Shown here piece after piece: positions 39,613 to 47,280 of a stretch of DNA of 64,000 nucleotides. The stretch is from Paracoccaceae bacterium (lineage in GTDB: Bacteria > Pseudomonadota > Alphaproteobacteria > Rhodobacterales > Rhodobacteraceae): positions 3,033,649 to 3,097,648 of the forward strand of contig CP075370.1 in assembly GCA_019454225.1 (NCBI GenBank), in the 5' to 3' direction. Below the pieces are notes generated by a model. The model saw nothing but the letters and a program-made list of their open reading frames with translations. It was not told the origin of the DNA and searched no databases. Position numbers and translations under genes: made by a program. The first letter of the stretch is position 1; the number at the start of each line of letters is the position of its first letter.

Positions 39613-40491
39613 TCACGCTGCATCCTCCTGCGGCCCCGGTCCGAAGCCCGCCGCGCGCCGCCCGGCGCACCAGTCGGTGTCGGAACAGACGAACATCCGC
39701 CCGCCCGCATCGTCGACGATCACCTCGTCCAGATAGCTCGTGCCGCAACCGCACAGCGCGCATTCCCCGGCGGCCTTCGACGGGTCGAAGGGATGATCCT
39801 CGAAGTCCAGGCTGACGGCCTCGGTCCAGGGCGGCAAGGCATAGATCCGCTGTTCGCGCCCCGCGCCGAAAAGCTGGATCGCGGCACAGCCGGACAGACG
39901 CGGATTGTCGAACTTGGGGATCGGTGACGGATCCATCACATAGCGCCCCTCGACCTTCACCGGATAGGCGTAGGAGGTCGCGATGGCGCCGTGGCGCGCG
40001 ATGTCCTCGTACAGCTTCACATGCATCAGCCCGTAGTCCTGCAAGGCGTGCATCCTCCGGGTCTCGGGTTCGCGGGGTTCCAGAAACCGCAGCGGTTCGG
40101 GGATCGGCACCTGATAGACAAGGATCTGCCCCTCGGCCAGCGGCGCCTCGGGGATGCGGTGGCGGGTCTGGATGATCGTGGCCTCGGCCGTCCGCTCCGT
40201 CGTGGCGACCCCCGCCGTCCGCTGGAAGAAGCGCCGGATCGACACGGCATTCGTGGTGTCATCGGCCCCCTGGTCGATCACCTTCAGCACGTCGCCCGCC
40301 GTCAGGCAGGCGGCCGTCACCTGCACCCCGCCCGTTCCCCAGCCATAGGGCATGGGCATCTCGCGGCTGGCGAAGGGCACCTGATAGCCCGGCACCGCCA
40401 GACCCTTCAGGATCGCCCGGCGGATCATCCGCTTGGTCTGTTCGTCCAGATAGGCGAAGTTGTAGGCGGGGGTAAGCGCGGCGTCGGTCAT
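39613..40491 (-). CDS. phnJ: Carbon-phosphorus lyase PhnJ
   Basis: PhnJ is the radical SAM enzyme that splits the C-P bond of ribose 1-alkylphosphonate 5-phosphate, releasing the alkane and 5-phosphoribosyl 1,2-cyclic phosphate. The 292-residue protein has the four conserved cysteines Cys244, Cys247, Cys269 and Cys275 (ECALCGCGTSYLDE ... CSDTDWC), with the same spacing as E. coli Cys241/244/266/272. The N-terminal NFAYLDEQTKRMIRRAILKG and MPMPYGWGTGG are also family landmarks. It is separated from phnI by a 451-base stretch, unusual for this normally tight operon. Confidence 0.97.
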   Translation of the reverse strand: MTDAALTPAYNFAYLDEQTKRMIRRAILKGLAVPGYQVPFASREMPMPYGWGTGGVQVTAACLTAGDVLKVIDQGADDTTNAVSIRRFFQRTAGVATTERTAEATIIQTRHRIPEAPLAEGQILVYQVPIPEPLRFLEPREPETRRMHALQDYGLMHVKLYEDIARHGAIATSYAYPVKVEGRYVMDPSPIPKFDNPRLSGCAAIQLFGAGREQRIYALPPWTEAVSLDFEDHPFDPSKAAGECALCGCGTSYLDEVIVDDAGGRMFVCSDTDWCAGRRAAGFGPGPQEDAA

Positions 40492-40562
40492 ACTTTTGCC
40501 CGATTTCTCTGCTGACGTGACCGTTGGAGGGGTGCGCCGGGTCGGAAGGAGCCCGCATCGCG

Positions 40563-40676
40563 ATGCTGGAACTTGCTCTCTTGATATGCGGTGCAGCCAC
40601 CATCGCGGTCGTCGGTCGCGCGGCGATCAACGTGCTTCGCCCCCTGATGGCGGCCGACCGGCGCCGCAGCGTCTGA
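40563..40676 (+). CDS. Possible small membrane protein (37 residues) between phnI and phnJ
   Basis: An open frame of 37 codons on the strand opposite the phn operon starts MLELALLICGAATIAVVGRA and ends in a basic tail (ADRRRSV). GGAAGGAG lies 11 bases before the ATG. It predicts one transmembrane helix with the basic end inside. It resembles nothing I recognise. Together with the next frame it fills an otherwise empty gap inside the C-P lyase operon. It may be a real small gene or a chance frame. Confidence 0.35.
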   Translation: MLELALLICGAATIAVVGRAAINVLRPLMAADRRRSV

Positions 40677-40706
40677 CATGGTCCATATCCGCCCGGGGCG
40701 CAGGCC

Positions 40707-40940
40707 ATGACAGGCACCGATCTGGCCATCATCTGCGCGGTCGTGGCGGGCGTGCTGGCCCTGCGGAGGATCGCCCTTTCCCTGCTTCACAGGTTCGCAC
40801 CGCCCTGGGCCGTCGGCCCCGGCGGCCTCCTGATCGACACGCGCGGACGGCTGGGCCTGTTCCAGATGCAGCAGGACCCGCGGCATCGCGGCTTCGGCGA
40901 CGGCTCCGACAGCGATCCGGGCGGCGGGCGCTGCGACTAG
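40707..40940 (+). CDS. Possible small membrane protein (77 residues) between phnI and phnJ
   Basis: The 77-residue frame begins MTGTDLAIICAVVAGVLALR, one predicted transmembrane helix, followed by a soluble tail rich in Gly, Asp and Arg. It starts 30 bases after the 37-codon frame and ends two bases before the phnI stop on the opposite strand. The ribosome site is weak (GGGGCGCAGGCC). The hydrophobic N-termini of the two frames are of similar character, suggesting a small pair. I do not recognise the family; it is offered with low confidence. Confidence 0.35.
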   Translation: MTGTDLAIICAVVAGVLALRRIALSLLHRFAPPWAVGPGGLLIDTRGRLGLFQMQQDPRHRGFGDGSDSDPGGGRCD

Positions 40941-40942
40941 GG

Positions 40943-42058
40943 TCATTCCGTGCCCCCCGCGGCAGCCCTCAGCCGCCGGACCAGTTCCAGTTCGCTCTGG
41001 AAGTCGACGTAGTGCGGCAGCTTGATGTGTTCCAGAAATCCGGTCGCCTGGATGTTGTCGGCATGCATCAGGACAAATTCGGAGTCCTGCGCCGGGGCGC
41101 CCGCGAAATCCTCGCCCAGTTCCTCCCATCGCAGGGCCCGGTCGACAAGACTCATCGAGATCGCCTTGCGCTCGGACTGCCCGAACACCAGACCATAGCC
41201 GCGGGTGAACTGCGGCGGCTCGGTGCGTGATCCCTTGAACTGGTTCACCGTCTCGCATTCGGTCAGCTCGACCTCGCCGATTTCCACGGCGAAACCCAGT
41301 TCGGGAATGTCCATCTCGACCGCCACGGTCCCGATGCGCAGCTCGCCCACGAAGGCATGGGTGCGCCCATAGCCACGCTGGGTGGAATAGGCCATTCCCA
41401 GCAGGAACCCCTCGTCCCCCCGGGCCAGGGCCTGCAGGCGCAGGGCGCGCGGGGCGGGCAGTTCCATCGGGTCGCGCGTCAGGTCCGGGGGCGTGTCATC
41501 CGACCGCTGGTCGATCTCTATCATCCCGTCACGGTTCAGGAACCCGGTGATATGCGGCGTGCGGGCCGGGTCGGACGGCGCATCCGCCGGCACCTGTGCG
41601 CCCGAGGGCGCCGCATCGTCTTGCCGGGGCGCTGCGGCGGGTGGCCCGCCTTCCGCCATCAGCGCAAAATCCAGAAGACGATGCGTATAGTCGAAGGTCG
41701 GCCCCAGCACCTGCCCGCCCGGCGCGTCCTTGAAGGTCGCGCTGATCCGGCGGATGCAGGCCATCGAGCCGCTATCGACAGGGCGCGAGGCACCGAAACG
41801 GGGCAGCGTCGTGCGATAGGCCCGGATCAGGAAAATCGCCTCGATCAGGTCGCCACGCGCCTGCTTGATGGCAAGCGCCGCGAGGTCGGGATCGTAGAGC
41901 GATCCCTCGGCCATCACCCGGTTGACCGCCAGCCGCATCTGTTCGCGGATCTGGGCCACCGTCAGTTCCGGCACGGCGGGGTCGCCCCGCCGTTCCTCGG
42001 CAAGGTAGGCATGTGCCTCGTCGATCGCCCGCTCGCCGCCTTTCACCGCCACATACAT
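40943..42058 (-). CDS. phnI: C-P lyase core subunit PhnI (purine nucleosidase-like phosphonate transferase)
   Basis: PhnI, with PhnG, PhnH and PhnL, displaces the adenine of ATP with the phosphonate, giving ribose 1-phosphonate 5-triphosphate. The 371-residue protein starts MYVAVKGGERAIDEAHAYL, a typical PhnI N-terminus, and contains QIREQMRLAVNRVMAEGSLYD, IFLIRAYRTTLPRF and YGLVFGQSERKAISM. ATG 42058 shares one base with the phnH stop; the frame runs further upstream but only within phnH. It is followed by the unusual 451-base gap before phnJ. Confidence 0.96.
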   Translation of the reverse strand: MYVAVKGGERAIDEAHAYLAEERRGDPAVPELTVAQIREQMRLAVNRVMAEGSLYDPDLAALAIKQARGDLIEAIFLIRAYRTTLPRFGASRPVDSGSMACIRRISATFKDAPGGQVLGPTFDYTHRLLDFALMAEGGPPAAAPRQDDAAPSGAQVPADAPSDPARTPHITGFLNRDGMIEIDQRSDDTPPDLTRDPMELPAPRALRLQALARGDEGFLLGMAYSTQRGYGRTHAFVGELRIGTVAVEMDIPELGFAVEIGEVELTECETVNQFKGSRTEPPQFTRGYGLVFGQSERKAISMSLVDRALRWEELGEDFAGAPAQDSEFVLMHADNIQATGFLEHIKLPHYVDFQSELELVRRLRAAAGGTE

Positions 42059-42630
42059 CAGGCCGCCTCCACCCGGGTTGACCGTGGCACCGCCGCCAGA
42101 CGGTCGCCGCAGGTCAGGAATGCGTCGAACCCCAGCGGGAAGCGCGAACGGTTCATCGCAAAGGGCGCCGGATCGGGCAGCGACAGCCACGCATGGTCGC
42201 GGATACCGGGACCGGTCAGCCGCGCGCCGCGCGGTTCCAGCTGGTCGACCTCGATGATCAGGGTGACGGACCGGTCAGGATACTCGGGCGTTCCCAGGGG
42301 AAAGCGCTCGGGCGCACCAAGCGCCGCAAGACGGCCGACCGCAAAGACGGCCTGCCCCGGCGCCGCCATCGGCGCCCCGGTATGGAACGCGATCCAGCCG
42401 CGCATCTCGTCCGTGTCGTGTGACGGGGCCAGATGGACGGGCGTCGTCGGGTCGGCCAGCGTCAGCAGCAGGACGCCGGCCGCCACCGACAGCGGCGCGG
42501 GCGGCAGCGCCCCGGCGACACGCTCGATGCGGCCGGGCCGGGCCATCGCCTCCATCGCGGCGCGGAAGGCCCGTGCCGCTTCATGCGGCGGGTCGGCAAA
42601 GCCCCCGCCCAGCGTTGCACCCGCGATCAC
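42058..42630 (-). CDS. phnH: C-P lyase core subunit PhnH
   Basis: PhnH is part of the PhnGHIJ core complex needed for the ATP-phosphonate coupling step; its own chemistry is not settled. The 190-residue protein starts with GTG, overlapping the phnG stop by four bases (GTGA). Family landmarks include FADPPHEAARAFRAAMEAMARPG near the N-terminus and SRFPLGFDAFLTCGDRLAAVPRS at the C-terminus. Length is typical. It is translationally coupled on both sides, to phnG and phnI. Confidence 0.95.
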   Translation of the reverse strand: MIAGATLGGGFADPPHEAARAFRAAMEAMARPGRIERVAGALPPAPLSVAAGVLLLTLADPTTPVHLAPSHDTDEMRGWIAFHTGAPMAAPGQAVFAVGRLAALGAPERFPLGTPEYPDRSVTLIIEVDQLEPRGARLTGPGIRDHAWLSLPDPAPFAMNRSRFPLGFDAFLTCGDRLAAVPRSTRVEAA

Positions 42631-43100
42631 TGATCCTCTCCCCGCACCAGCGTGAAGAACTCGACCCGTGTGCGGGCCGCCCGGTCCGCGCGGGCCCGGC
42701 GGCGGGCGGATTCCTCGGTCGCAAGGGGTTCGAGCACCCGGGCCCGAACCTCGGCGGCCTGCGGGCCCTGCATCAGCGCGTCGACGATGGCGGCCCGCAG
42801 CGCATGCCCCCGGTCGCGGCCCTGCACATGGGCATGGCCCACCTCGCCCGTGGCCAGGCGCAAGGTGCAGCGCGTGACCGTCATCTCTCCCAGGTTGAAT
42901 GGCGCACCCGCACCGCCTGCCCGCCCACGCACCATCACCGCGCCGGTCTCGGGGCCGCGCAGCACCGCATGGCCCGGCAGTTCGGCAGGCATCAGCCCCG
43001 CCAGGCGGTCGGGCCGGGCGCGTGCCAGCAGCCCCATCCAGCCCTGCCGCGGGGCGTTGTCGTCTTTCGCATGGTCAGGATCGCGGGTGTGGTGGGACAT
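42627..43100 (-). CDS. phnG: C-P lyase core subunit PhnG
   Basis: PhnG is the smallest core subunit of C-P lyase. The 157-residue protein contains QGWMGLLARARPDRLAGLM, NLGEMTVTRCTLRL and GHAHVQGRDRGHALRAAIVDALMQ, which are PhnG landmarks. The start is ATG 43100; 21 further in-frame codons upstream run through the promoter region and are not coding. It heads the main phn transcript. Upstream lie tandem GTMTAG half-sites for PhnF and a Pho-box-like repeat, so phosphate starvation and the regulator encoded divergently probably both control it. Confidence 0.93.
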   Translation of the reverse strand: MSHHTRDPDHAKDDNAPRQGWMGLLARARPDRLAGLMPAELPGHAVLRGPETGAVMVRGRAGGAGAPFNLGEMTVTRCTLRLATGEVGHAHVQGRDRGHALRAAIVDALMQGPQAAEVRARVLEPLATEESARRRARADRAARTRVEFFTLVRGEDQ

Positions 43101-43111
43101 GTCGGTTCTTG

Positions 43112-43125
43112 CTATACAACTAGAC
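43112..43125 (-). promoter_or_regulatory. Candidate PhnF operator at the phnG promoter
   Basis: On the phnG strand GTCTAG (43125-43120) and GTATAG (43117-43112) form direct half-sites eight bases apart. They resemble half of the GntR/HutC consensus GTMTAKAC and lie 11-25 bases before the phnG start, next to divergent phnF. Binding by PhnF is inferred. Confidence 0.4.
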
Positions 43126-43167
43126 ATCTGATACGCCTTCGCCACCTCCGCTACAAGCCCCAAGGCT

Positions 43168-43185
43168 GTGAAACTTTGATGACGG
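43168..43185 (-). promoter_or_regulatory. Pho-box-like repeat upstream of phnG
   Basis: Read towards phnG the sequence is CCGTCAT-CAAA-GTTTCAC, two 7-mers with a 4-base A-rich spacer as in PhoB boxes (CTGTCAT-N4-CTGTCAT). Its core GTCAYCAAAGTTTCRC recurs upstream of phnC at almost the same distance from the start codon, which supports function. Confidence 0.55.
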
Positions 43186-43195
43186 ACCGCCCCGC

Positions 43196-43909
43196 ATGAC
43201 CGCCGCCGAACCCCTATGGCAATCCATCGCGCAATCCCTGTCGGCCGAGATCGCGCAGGGCATCTATGCGCCCGGCGACCGCCTGCCGACCGAGGCGAAA
43301 CTGTCCGCGCGGTTCGGCGTCAACCGCCACACCGTGCGGCACGCACTGGCGCAGCTGGCGGAACAGGGGCTGGTCCATTCGCGGCGCGGCGCGGGGGTGT
43401 TCGTGCATGCGGCGCCGACGGAATACCCGCTGGGGCGCCGCGTGCGGTTCCACCAGAACCTGACGGCATCGGGCCGCACCCCCGCACGCCGCCTGCTGGC
43501 GCTCGACACCCGGCGCGCGACGACGGACGAGGCGCAGGCGCTCGCCCTTTCGGCGGGCGCAATGGTCCATGTCTACGAAGGGCTCTCGACTTCCGACGGG
43601 ATGCCGGTGGGCCTGTTCCGGTCGGTCTTTCCTGCCAGCCGGTTCCCGGGCCTGTGCGAGCGGTTGCAGCACACGCTTTCGGTCACCGAGGCGCTCGCCG
43701 CCGAGGGACTGTCGGACTACACGCGGGCCTCGACCCGCATCACCGCGAAGATCGCGCGCGGCACCCGCGCGGCCCTGCTGCATCTGTCCGAAGGTGCGCC
43801 GCTCCTGCGGACGGTCGCGATCAACGTGGACGATGCGGGCGTCCCGGTGGAGTTCGGCACGTCGTGGTTCGCGGGCGACCGCGTGACCCTGGTCGTCGCG
43901 CCCGAATAG
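43196..43909 (+). CDS. phnF: GntR/HutC-family regulator PhnF
   Basis: PhnF is the repressor of phosphonate genes in many bacteria. The 237-residue protein has an N-terminal winged helix (LSAEIAQGIYAPGDRLPTEAKLSARFGVNRHTVRHALAQL, of the FadR/HutC type) followed by the UTRA effector domain (YPLGRRVRFHQNLTASGRTP and VHVYEGLSTSDGMPVGL). It is divergent from phnG, 95 bases away, and followed 70 bases later by a second phnM. The arrangement suggests that PhnF autoregulates and controls both directions from the shared region. The effector is unknown; a phosphonate or phosphoribosyl compound is likely. Confidence 0.9.
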   Translation: MTAAEPLWQSIAQSLSAEIAQGIYAPGDRLPTEAKLSARFGVNRHTVRHALAQLAEQGLVHSRRGAGVFVHAAPTEYPLGRRVRFHQNLTASGRTPARRLLALDTRRATTDEAQALALSAGAMVHVYEGLSTSDGMPVGLFRSVFPASRFPGLCERLQHTLSVTEALAAEGLSDYTRASTRITAKIARGTRAALLHLSEGAPLLRTVAINVDDAGVPVEFGTSWFAGDRVTLVVAPE

Positions 43910-43979
43910 AACCTCAGGTTGTCATGAACCCGTCGCGCAACCGGTTTATCCACAGGCAGACCCCGACACGAGCAGCGCC

Positions 43980-45161
43980 ATGCCCCTGCCCTTGCCCCCC
44001 CTGCGCCTGACCGGCGCCGACATCCTGCGCGACGGCGAGATGCAGCGCCGTTCGGTCTGCATCGCGGACGGCCGGATCGCGCGCGGACCGCTGCCCGAGG
44101 TGGACCTGACCGGATACCTGATCCTGCCCGGCATCGTGGACCTGCACGGCGACGGATTCGAGCGTCACCTGTTCCCCCGGCCCGGGGTCGACTTCCCGCT
44201 GGCCGCGGGCCTTGCCTCGACCGACCGCGAGGCGGCGGCCCATGGTGTGACGACAGCCTGGCTGGCGCAGGGCTGGAGCTGGGAGGGCGGCTCGCGCAGC
44301 CCCGAGGGGGCCGAGGCGCTGCTGTCGGCGCTTGCCGCCTTCCGGCCCCGCGCGCTGACGGACCTGCGGGTGCAGCTGCGGGCCGAGATTCATCTGGTCG
44401 AGGCGGGCGCGCGGCTGATCGCTGCCGTCGCCCGGCACCGTGTGGGCTATGTCGTGTTCAACGACCATCTGGAGCAGGGCCACGAGATGCGCCGCCTGCG
44501 GCCGGATGCCTTTGCCCACTGGTCGCGGCGCAACGGCCGCACCCCCGAACAGATGCTGGCGGCCATCGAGGCGGCAGAGGCCCGGTCGCGCGAGGTACCC
44601 CGCCACCTGTGCCGTCTGGCCGACGCGTTCGACGAGATGGGCGTTCTGTACGGCAGCCATGACGACCCCGATGGCGAGACGCGCGAGCGATACTCGATGA
44701 TCGGCGCCCGGATCGCCGAGTTCCCGACCACCCGCCGGGCTGCGGCCGCGGCCCGGGCGATGATGTCGCCGGTGATCATGGGGGCGCCGAATGTGGTGCG
44801 GGGCGGCAGCCAGTCGGGCAACGTGTCGGCCTGCGACCTGATCGCCGAGGGGCTGTGCGACGCGCTCGTGTCGGACTACCACGTGCCGGCCCTGGCGCTT
44901 GCGGCCTGGACGCTGGTGGACCGGGGCATGATGGCGCTGCCGCAGGCCTGGGCGATGATCTCGACCCGCCCGGCCGAGATCATGCGGCTGGCGGACCGCG
45001 GCCGCATCGAGCCGGGGCTGCGGGCCGACCTGACGGTGGTCAACGCGGAAACCCGGATGGTCGAGGCGACCATCGCGGCGGGGCGGTTGTCCTGGCTTTC
45101 GGGCGAGGCGGCGCGGCGGTTCCTGGCGCAGCCGCAGGCGATGCGGATGGCCGCCGAGTAG
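43980..45161 (+). CDS. Second PhnM-like amidohydrolase
   Basis: This 393-residue protein is a PhnM-family amidohydrolase: LPGIVDLHGDGFERHLFPRPG, YVVFNDHLEQGHEMRRL, LYGSHDDPDGETR and GAPNVVRGGSQSGNVSA align in order with the PhnM encoded at 34593. The first metal motif is HGDG rather than HTDN, and the middle region is longer (WSWEGGSRSPEGAEALL). It follows phnF and is probably co-transcribed with it. Two PhnM proteins in one island suggest that they differ in substrate, for example a triphosphate with a different alkylphosphonate. Annotation pipelines would label both as the diphosphatase. Confidence 0.85.
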   Translation: MPLPLPPLRLTGADILRDGEMQRRSVCIADGRIARGPLPEVDLTGYLILPGIVDLHGDGFERHLFPRPGVDFPLAAGLASTDREAAAHGVTTAWLAQGWSWEGGSRSPEGAEALLSALAAFRPRALTDLRVQLRAEIHLVEAGARLIAAVARHRVGYVVFNDHLEQGHEMRRLRPDAFAHWSRRNGRTPEQMLAAIEAAEARSREVPRHLCRLADAFDEMGVLYGSHDDPDGETRERYSMIGARIAEFPTTRRAAAAARAMMSPVIMGAPNVVRGGSQSGNVSACDLIAEGLCDALVSDYHVPALALAAWTLVDRGMMALPQAWAMISTRPAEIMRLADRGRIEPGLRADLTVVNAETRMVEATIAAGRLSWLSGEAARRFLAQPQAMRMAAE

Positions 45162-45170
45162 CGCCGCCGG

Positions 45171-45824
45171 TCAGCCGCCGTAGCGGTCGAGGAAGGCCTC
45201 GGCCGGCAGGCTGCGGAAGTCGGGCAGCGCCTGGCGCAGCCGGTCATGGTCCCAATCCCACCAGGCAAGGTCGATCATCCGTGCGGCGATGCCGGGGGGA
45301 AGGCGGGGGCGCAGCGGGGTCGCGGGCACCCCCGCCACGATCATGTAGGGCGCCACGTCGCGGGTCACCACCGCGCCCGCCGCAACCACGGCGCCCGCCC
45401 CGATCATGACGTCGGGCTTCACGATGGCGCCGTGCCCGATCCAGGTATCCGGACCGATCACGGTGCGGCGGGCGGCGCGGGCGGCGAAGAACCCCGCGTC
45501 GTCGGGTTCGTCGGGCCAGTAGTAGCGGGAGCGGTAGAGGAAGTGGTGCAGCGAGGCGTTGGCCATCGGATGATCGGTCGGGCCGATGCGCGTCATCGCG
45601 GCGATGTTGGCGAACTTGCCGACGGTGGTGTTGGCGATGTCGGACAGGCGGTCGCAGTAGGCATAGTCGAGGAAGGCCGAGTTCACGATGCGGGACCCCT
45701 GCCCCACCTCGCACCAGGCGCCGAAGGTCGTGGCCACGATCTCGCAGCCGGGGTGCAGGTAGGGTTCGGTTGCGGAAAGCTGGGGCATGGCAGGGTCCGG
45801 CTGGGGCGTCCCATCGTGGGACAT
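45171..45824 (-). CDS. Hexapeptide-repeat acyltransferase of phosphonate clusters
   Basis: The 217-residue protein has left-handed beta-helix hexapeptide repeats (TVGKFANIAAMTRIGP, PDTWIGHGAIVKPDVMIGAGAVVAAGAVVTRDV) and the end AYPMIVAGVPA-like signature of chloramphenicol/virginiamycin-type acetyltransferases. A family of such transferases is typical of C-P lyase clusters and may, like PhnO, acetylate aminoalkylphosphonates; the acceptor is unproven. I used ATG 45824 behind AAAAGG; ATG 45788 is possible and would leave the GTCCCA palindrome in the leader. It converges on the second phnM with nine bases between. Confidence 0.8.
   Translation of the reverse strand: MSHDGTPQPDPAMPQLSATEPYLHPGCEIVATTFGAWCEVGQGSRIVNSAFLDYAYCDRLSDIANTTVGKFANIAAMTRIGPTDHPMANASLHHFLYRSRYYWPDEPDDAGFFAARAARRTVIGPDTWIGHGAIVKPDVMIGAGAVVAAGAVVTRDVAPYMIVAGVPATPLRPRLPPGIAARMIDLAWWDWDHDRLRQALPDFRSLPAEAFLDRYGG
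45806..45822 (+). repeat. Second copy of the GCGTCCCATCGTGGGAC hairpin
   Basis: These 17 bases are identical to the hemF terminator core (13174-13192 on the - strand) and are again followed by a T-run (45824-45827) in the same orientation. Here no + strand gene ends nearby, and the element overlaps the 5' end of the acyltransferase gene. Confidence 0.7.
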
Positions 45825-45917
45825 TTTCTGAGCCTTTTGGAATCAACGGGTTACAAAACCGACTTAACCACTTTTTCATGATCTGGCCCGGGTCGGCAAG
45901 CACGCGACCGGGGGAGC

Positions 45918-45935
45918 GCCCGGCGCGTGCCGGGC
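45918..45935 (-). terminator. Terminator-like hairpin after phnE2
   Basis: A 7-bp GC stem (45918-45924 with 45929-45935) with a four-base loop lies 22 bases past the phnE2 stop, beside other GC inverted repeats. No T-run follows. It probably ends the phnCDE1E2 transcript. Confidence 0.4.
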
Positions 45936-45957
45936 CCGTGTCCGGCCGGGCCCCGGC

Positions 45958-47280
45958 TTATCCCTTGATCAGCCTGCGGCGCAGCCAGCCGGACAGCGTG
46001 TCCATCAGCATGACCATGAGGATGATCAGCAGGATGTAATAGGTCACCTCTTCCCAGTCCTTCTGGGTCTGGATCGCCTGGGTGATGAAAAGGCCGATGC
46101 CGCCCCCGGTGATCGCCCCGATGATCGTGGCGCTGCGGGTGTTAGATTCGAACAGATACAGCACCTGCGACAGCAGGACCGGCGTGACCTGCGGGATCAC
46201 CCCGAAGCGGTAGCGCTGCACGGGCCGCGCGCCGGTCGAGCGGATCCCCTCGATCTGCTTGTCGTCGACATTCTCGAGCGCCTCGGAGAAGCTTTTTCCG
46301 AAGCTGCCGACATCGGTGACGAGGATCGCGAGCGCCCCGGTCAGCGGCCCGGGACCGAAGGCCCGCGACAGGATGATCGTCCAGATCAGCCCGTCCACAC
46401 CCCGGATGAAATCGCAGACGCGTCGGGTGACGAAGCGGACGGCCACGAAGGGGGCGAAGTTCTTCGCCGCCAGAAAGGCGATCGGCAGCGCGATGATCGC
46501 GGCGCCGAAGGTGCCAAGGAAGGCCATGAGGACCGTTTCGCCGATCGCCCAGAACACATCGGCGTGGCGCCACATCGCGTTGCCCATGAAATCGGACCAT
46601 GCACCCGCGATGTTGGTTCGCGCGGGGTCAAGCTGCGGGCCGGTCAGGATGGTCCAGAGGGACTGGTTGTAATAGGGGCTGTCGAGCGTGAACCAGAACA
46701 GTTCCCAGCCGAAGAAGTAGCGGAACACCTCGTCCTTGGACCTGGTGGCGGTCAGGCGGCCCGCATCGGTGGTGATGGTCACCCGGCTGTCGGAGGCGTT
46801 GATCCAGGCGGGCGTGTCGGCGACCGGCAGGGACAGGCGGATGTTCTGCCCGTCACGGGTGATGTCGATCAGGCCGAAGCCCGGGACGTCATAGGTGACG
46901 CGGCGATCCGGCAGGAAGCGCACGACATGCCCCTGCCCGAGGTCGATCACCTTCTCGTCCGCGCCCTGCCCGATCCAGTCGGGATAGAGTTCGACCGGGA
47001 AGCGGCCCTTGGCCTCGCCTTCCTTGGTGACGTCGAGCCCGCCGGTGCGGCCGTCGCGGGTGACATGCACCTTGTGGCTGTAGCTGTCAGCCAGAAGGAT
47101 GCGCGCATTGTCGAGCCGCGCGCGTTCGGCCAGCCCCGGCACGTCGAAGGCGAAGAAGATGTACGCCAGGTAGATGACGATCAGCGCAGGCACCGCCATG
47201 GCCAGGCGGCGCTTGGAGGCGATCAGCGCATGCGCGCGGCTGCGGGCGTCCTGCGCCGAGAATTCGGCCGTCACGGTCAT
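45958..47280 (-). CDS. phnE: Phosphonate ABC transporter permease PhnE2, with a large periplasmic insertion
   Basis: The 440-residue permease has one transmembrane helix at about residues 28-48, then roughly 180 residues of periplasmic sequence rich in beta-strands, then the permease domain from about residue 240 (IGETVLMAFLGTFGAAIIALPIAFLAAKNF) with the EAA-like loop ENVDDKQIEGIRSTGA. Classical PhnE is under 300 residues; the long form is the second permease of alphaproteobacterial PhnCDE1E2 systems. Its start overlaps the phnE1 stop by four bases. It would form a heterodimer with PhnE1, energised by PhnC and fed by PhnD. Confidence 0.9.
   Translation of the reverse strand: MTVTAEFSAQDARSRAHALIASKRRLAMAVPALIVIYLAYIFFAFDVPGLAERARLDNARILLADSYSHKVHVTRDGRTGGLDVTKEGEAKGRFPVELYPDWIGQGADEKVIDLGQGHVVRFLPDRRVTYDVPGFGLIDITRDGQNIRLSLPVADTPAWINASDSRVTITTDAGRLTATRSKDEVFRYFFGWELFWFTLDSPYYNQSLWTILTGPQLDPARTNIAGAWSDFMGNAMWRHADVFWAIGETVLMAFLGTFGAAIIALPIAFLAAKNFAPFVAVRFVTRRVCDFIRGVDGLIWTIILSRAFGPGPLTGALAILVTDVGSFGKSFSEALENVDDKQIEGIRSTGARPVQRYRFGVIPQVTPVLLSQVLYLFESNTRSATIIGAITGGGIGLFITQAIQTQKDWEEVTYYILLIILMVMLMDTLSGWLRRRLIKG

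Noticed and set aside
43946-43954. A perfect DnaA box TTATCCACA between phnF and the second phnM
   Set aside because: A single 9-mer is expected by chance at about this frequency; there is no cluster of boxes, A/T-rich region or origin-type gene nearby.
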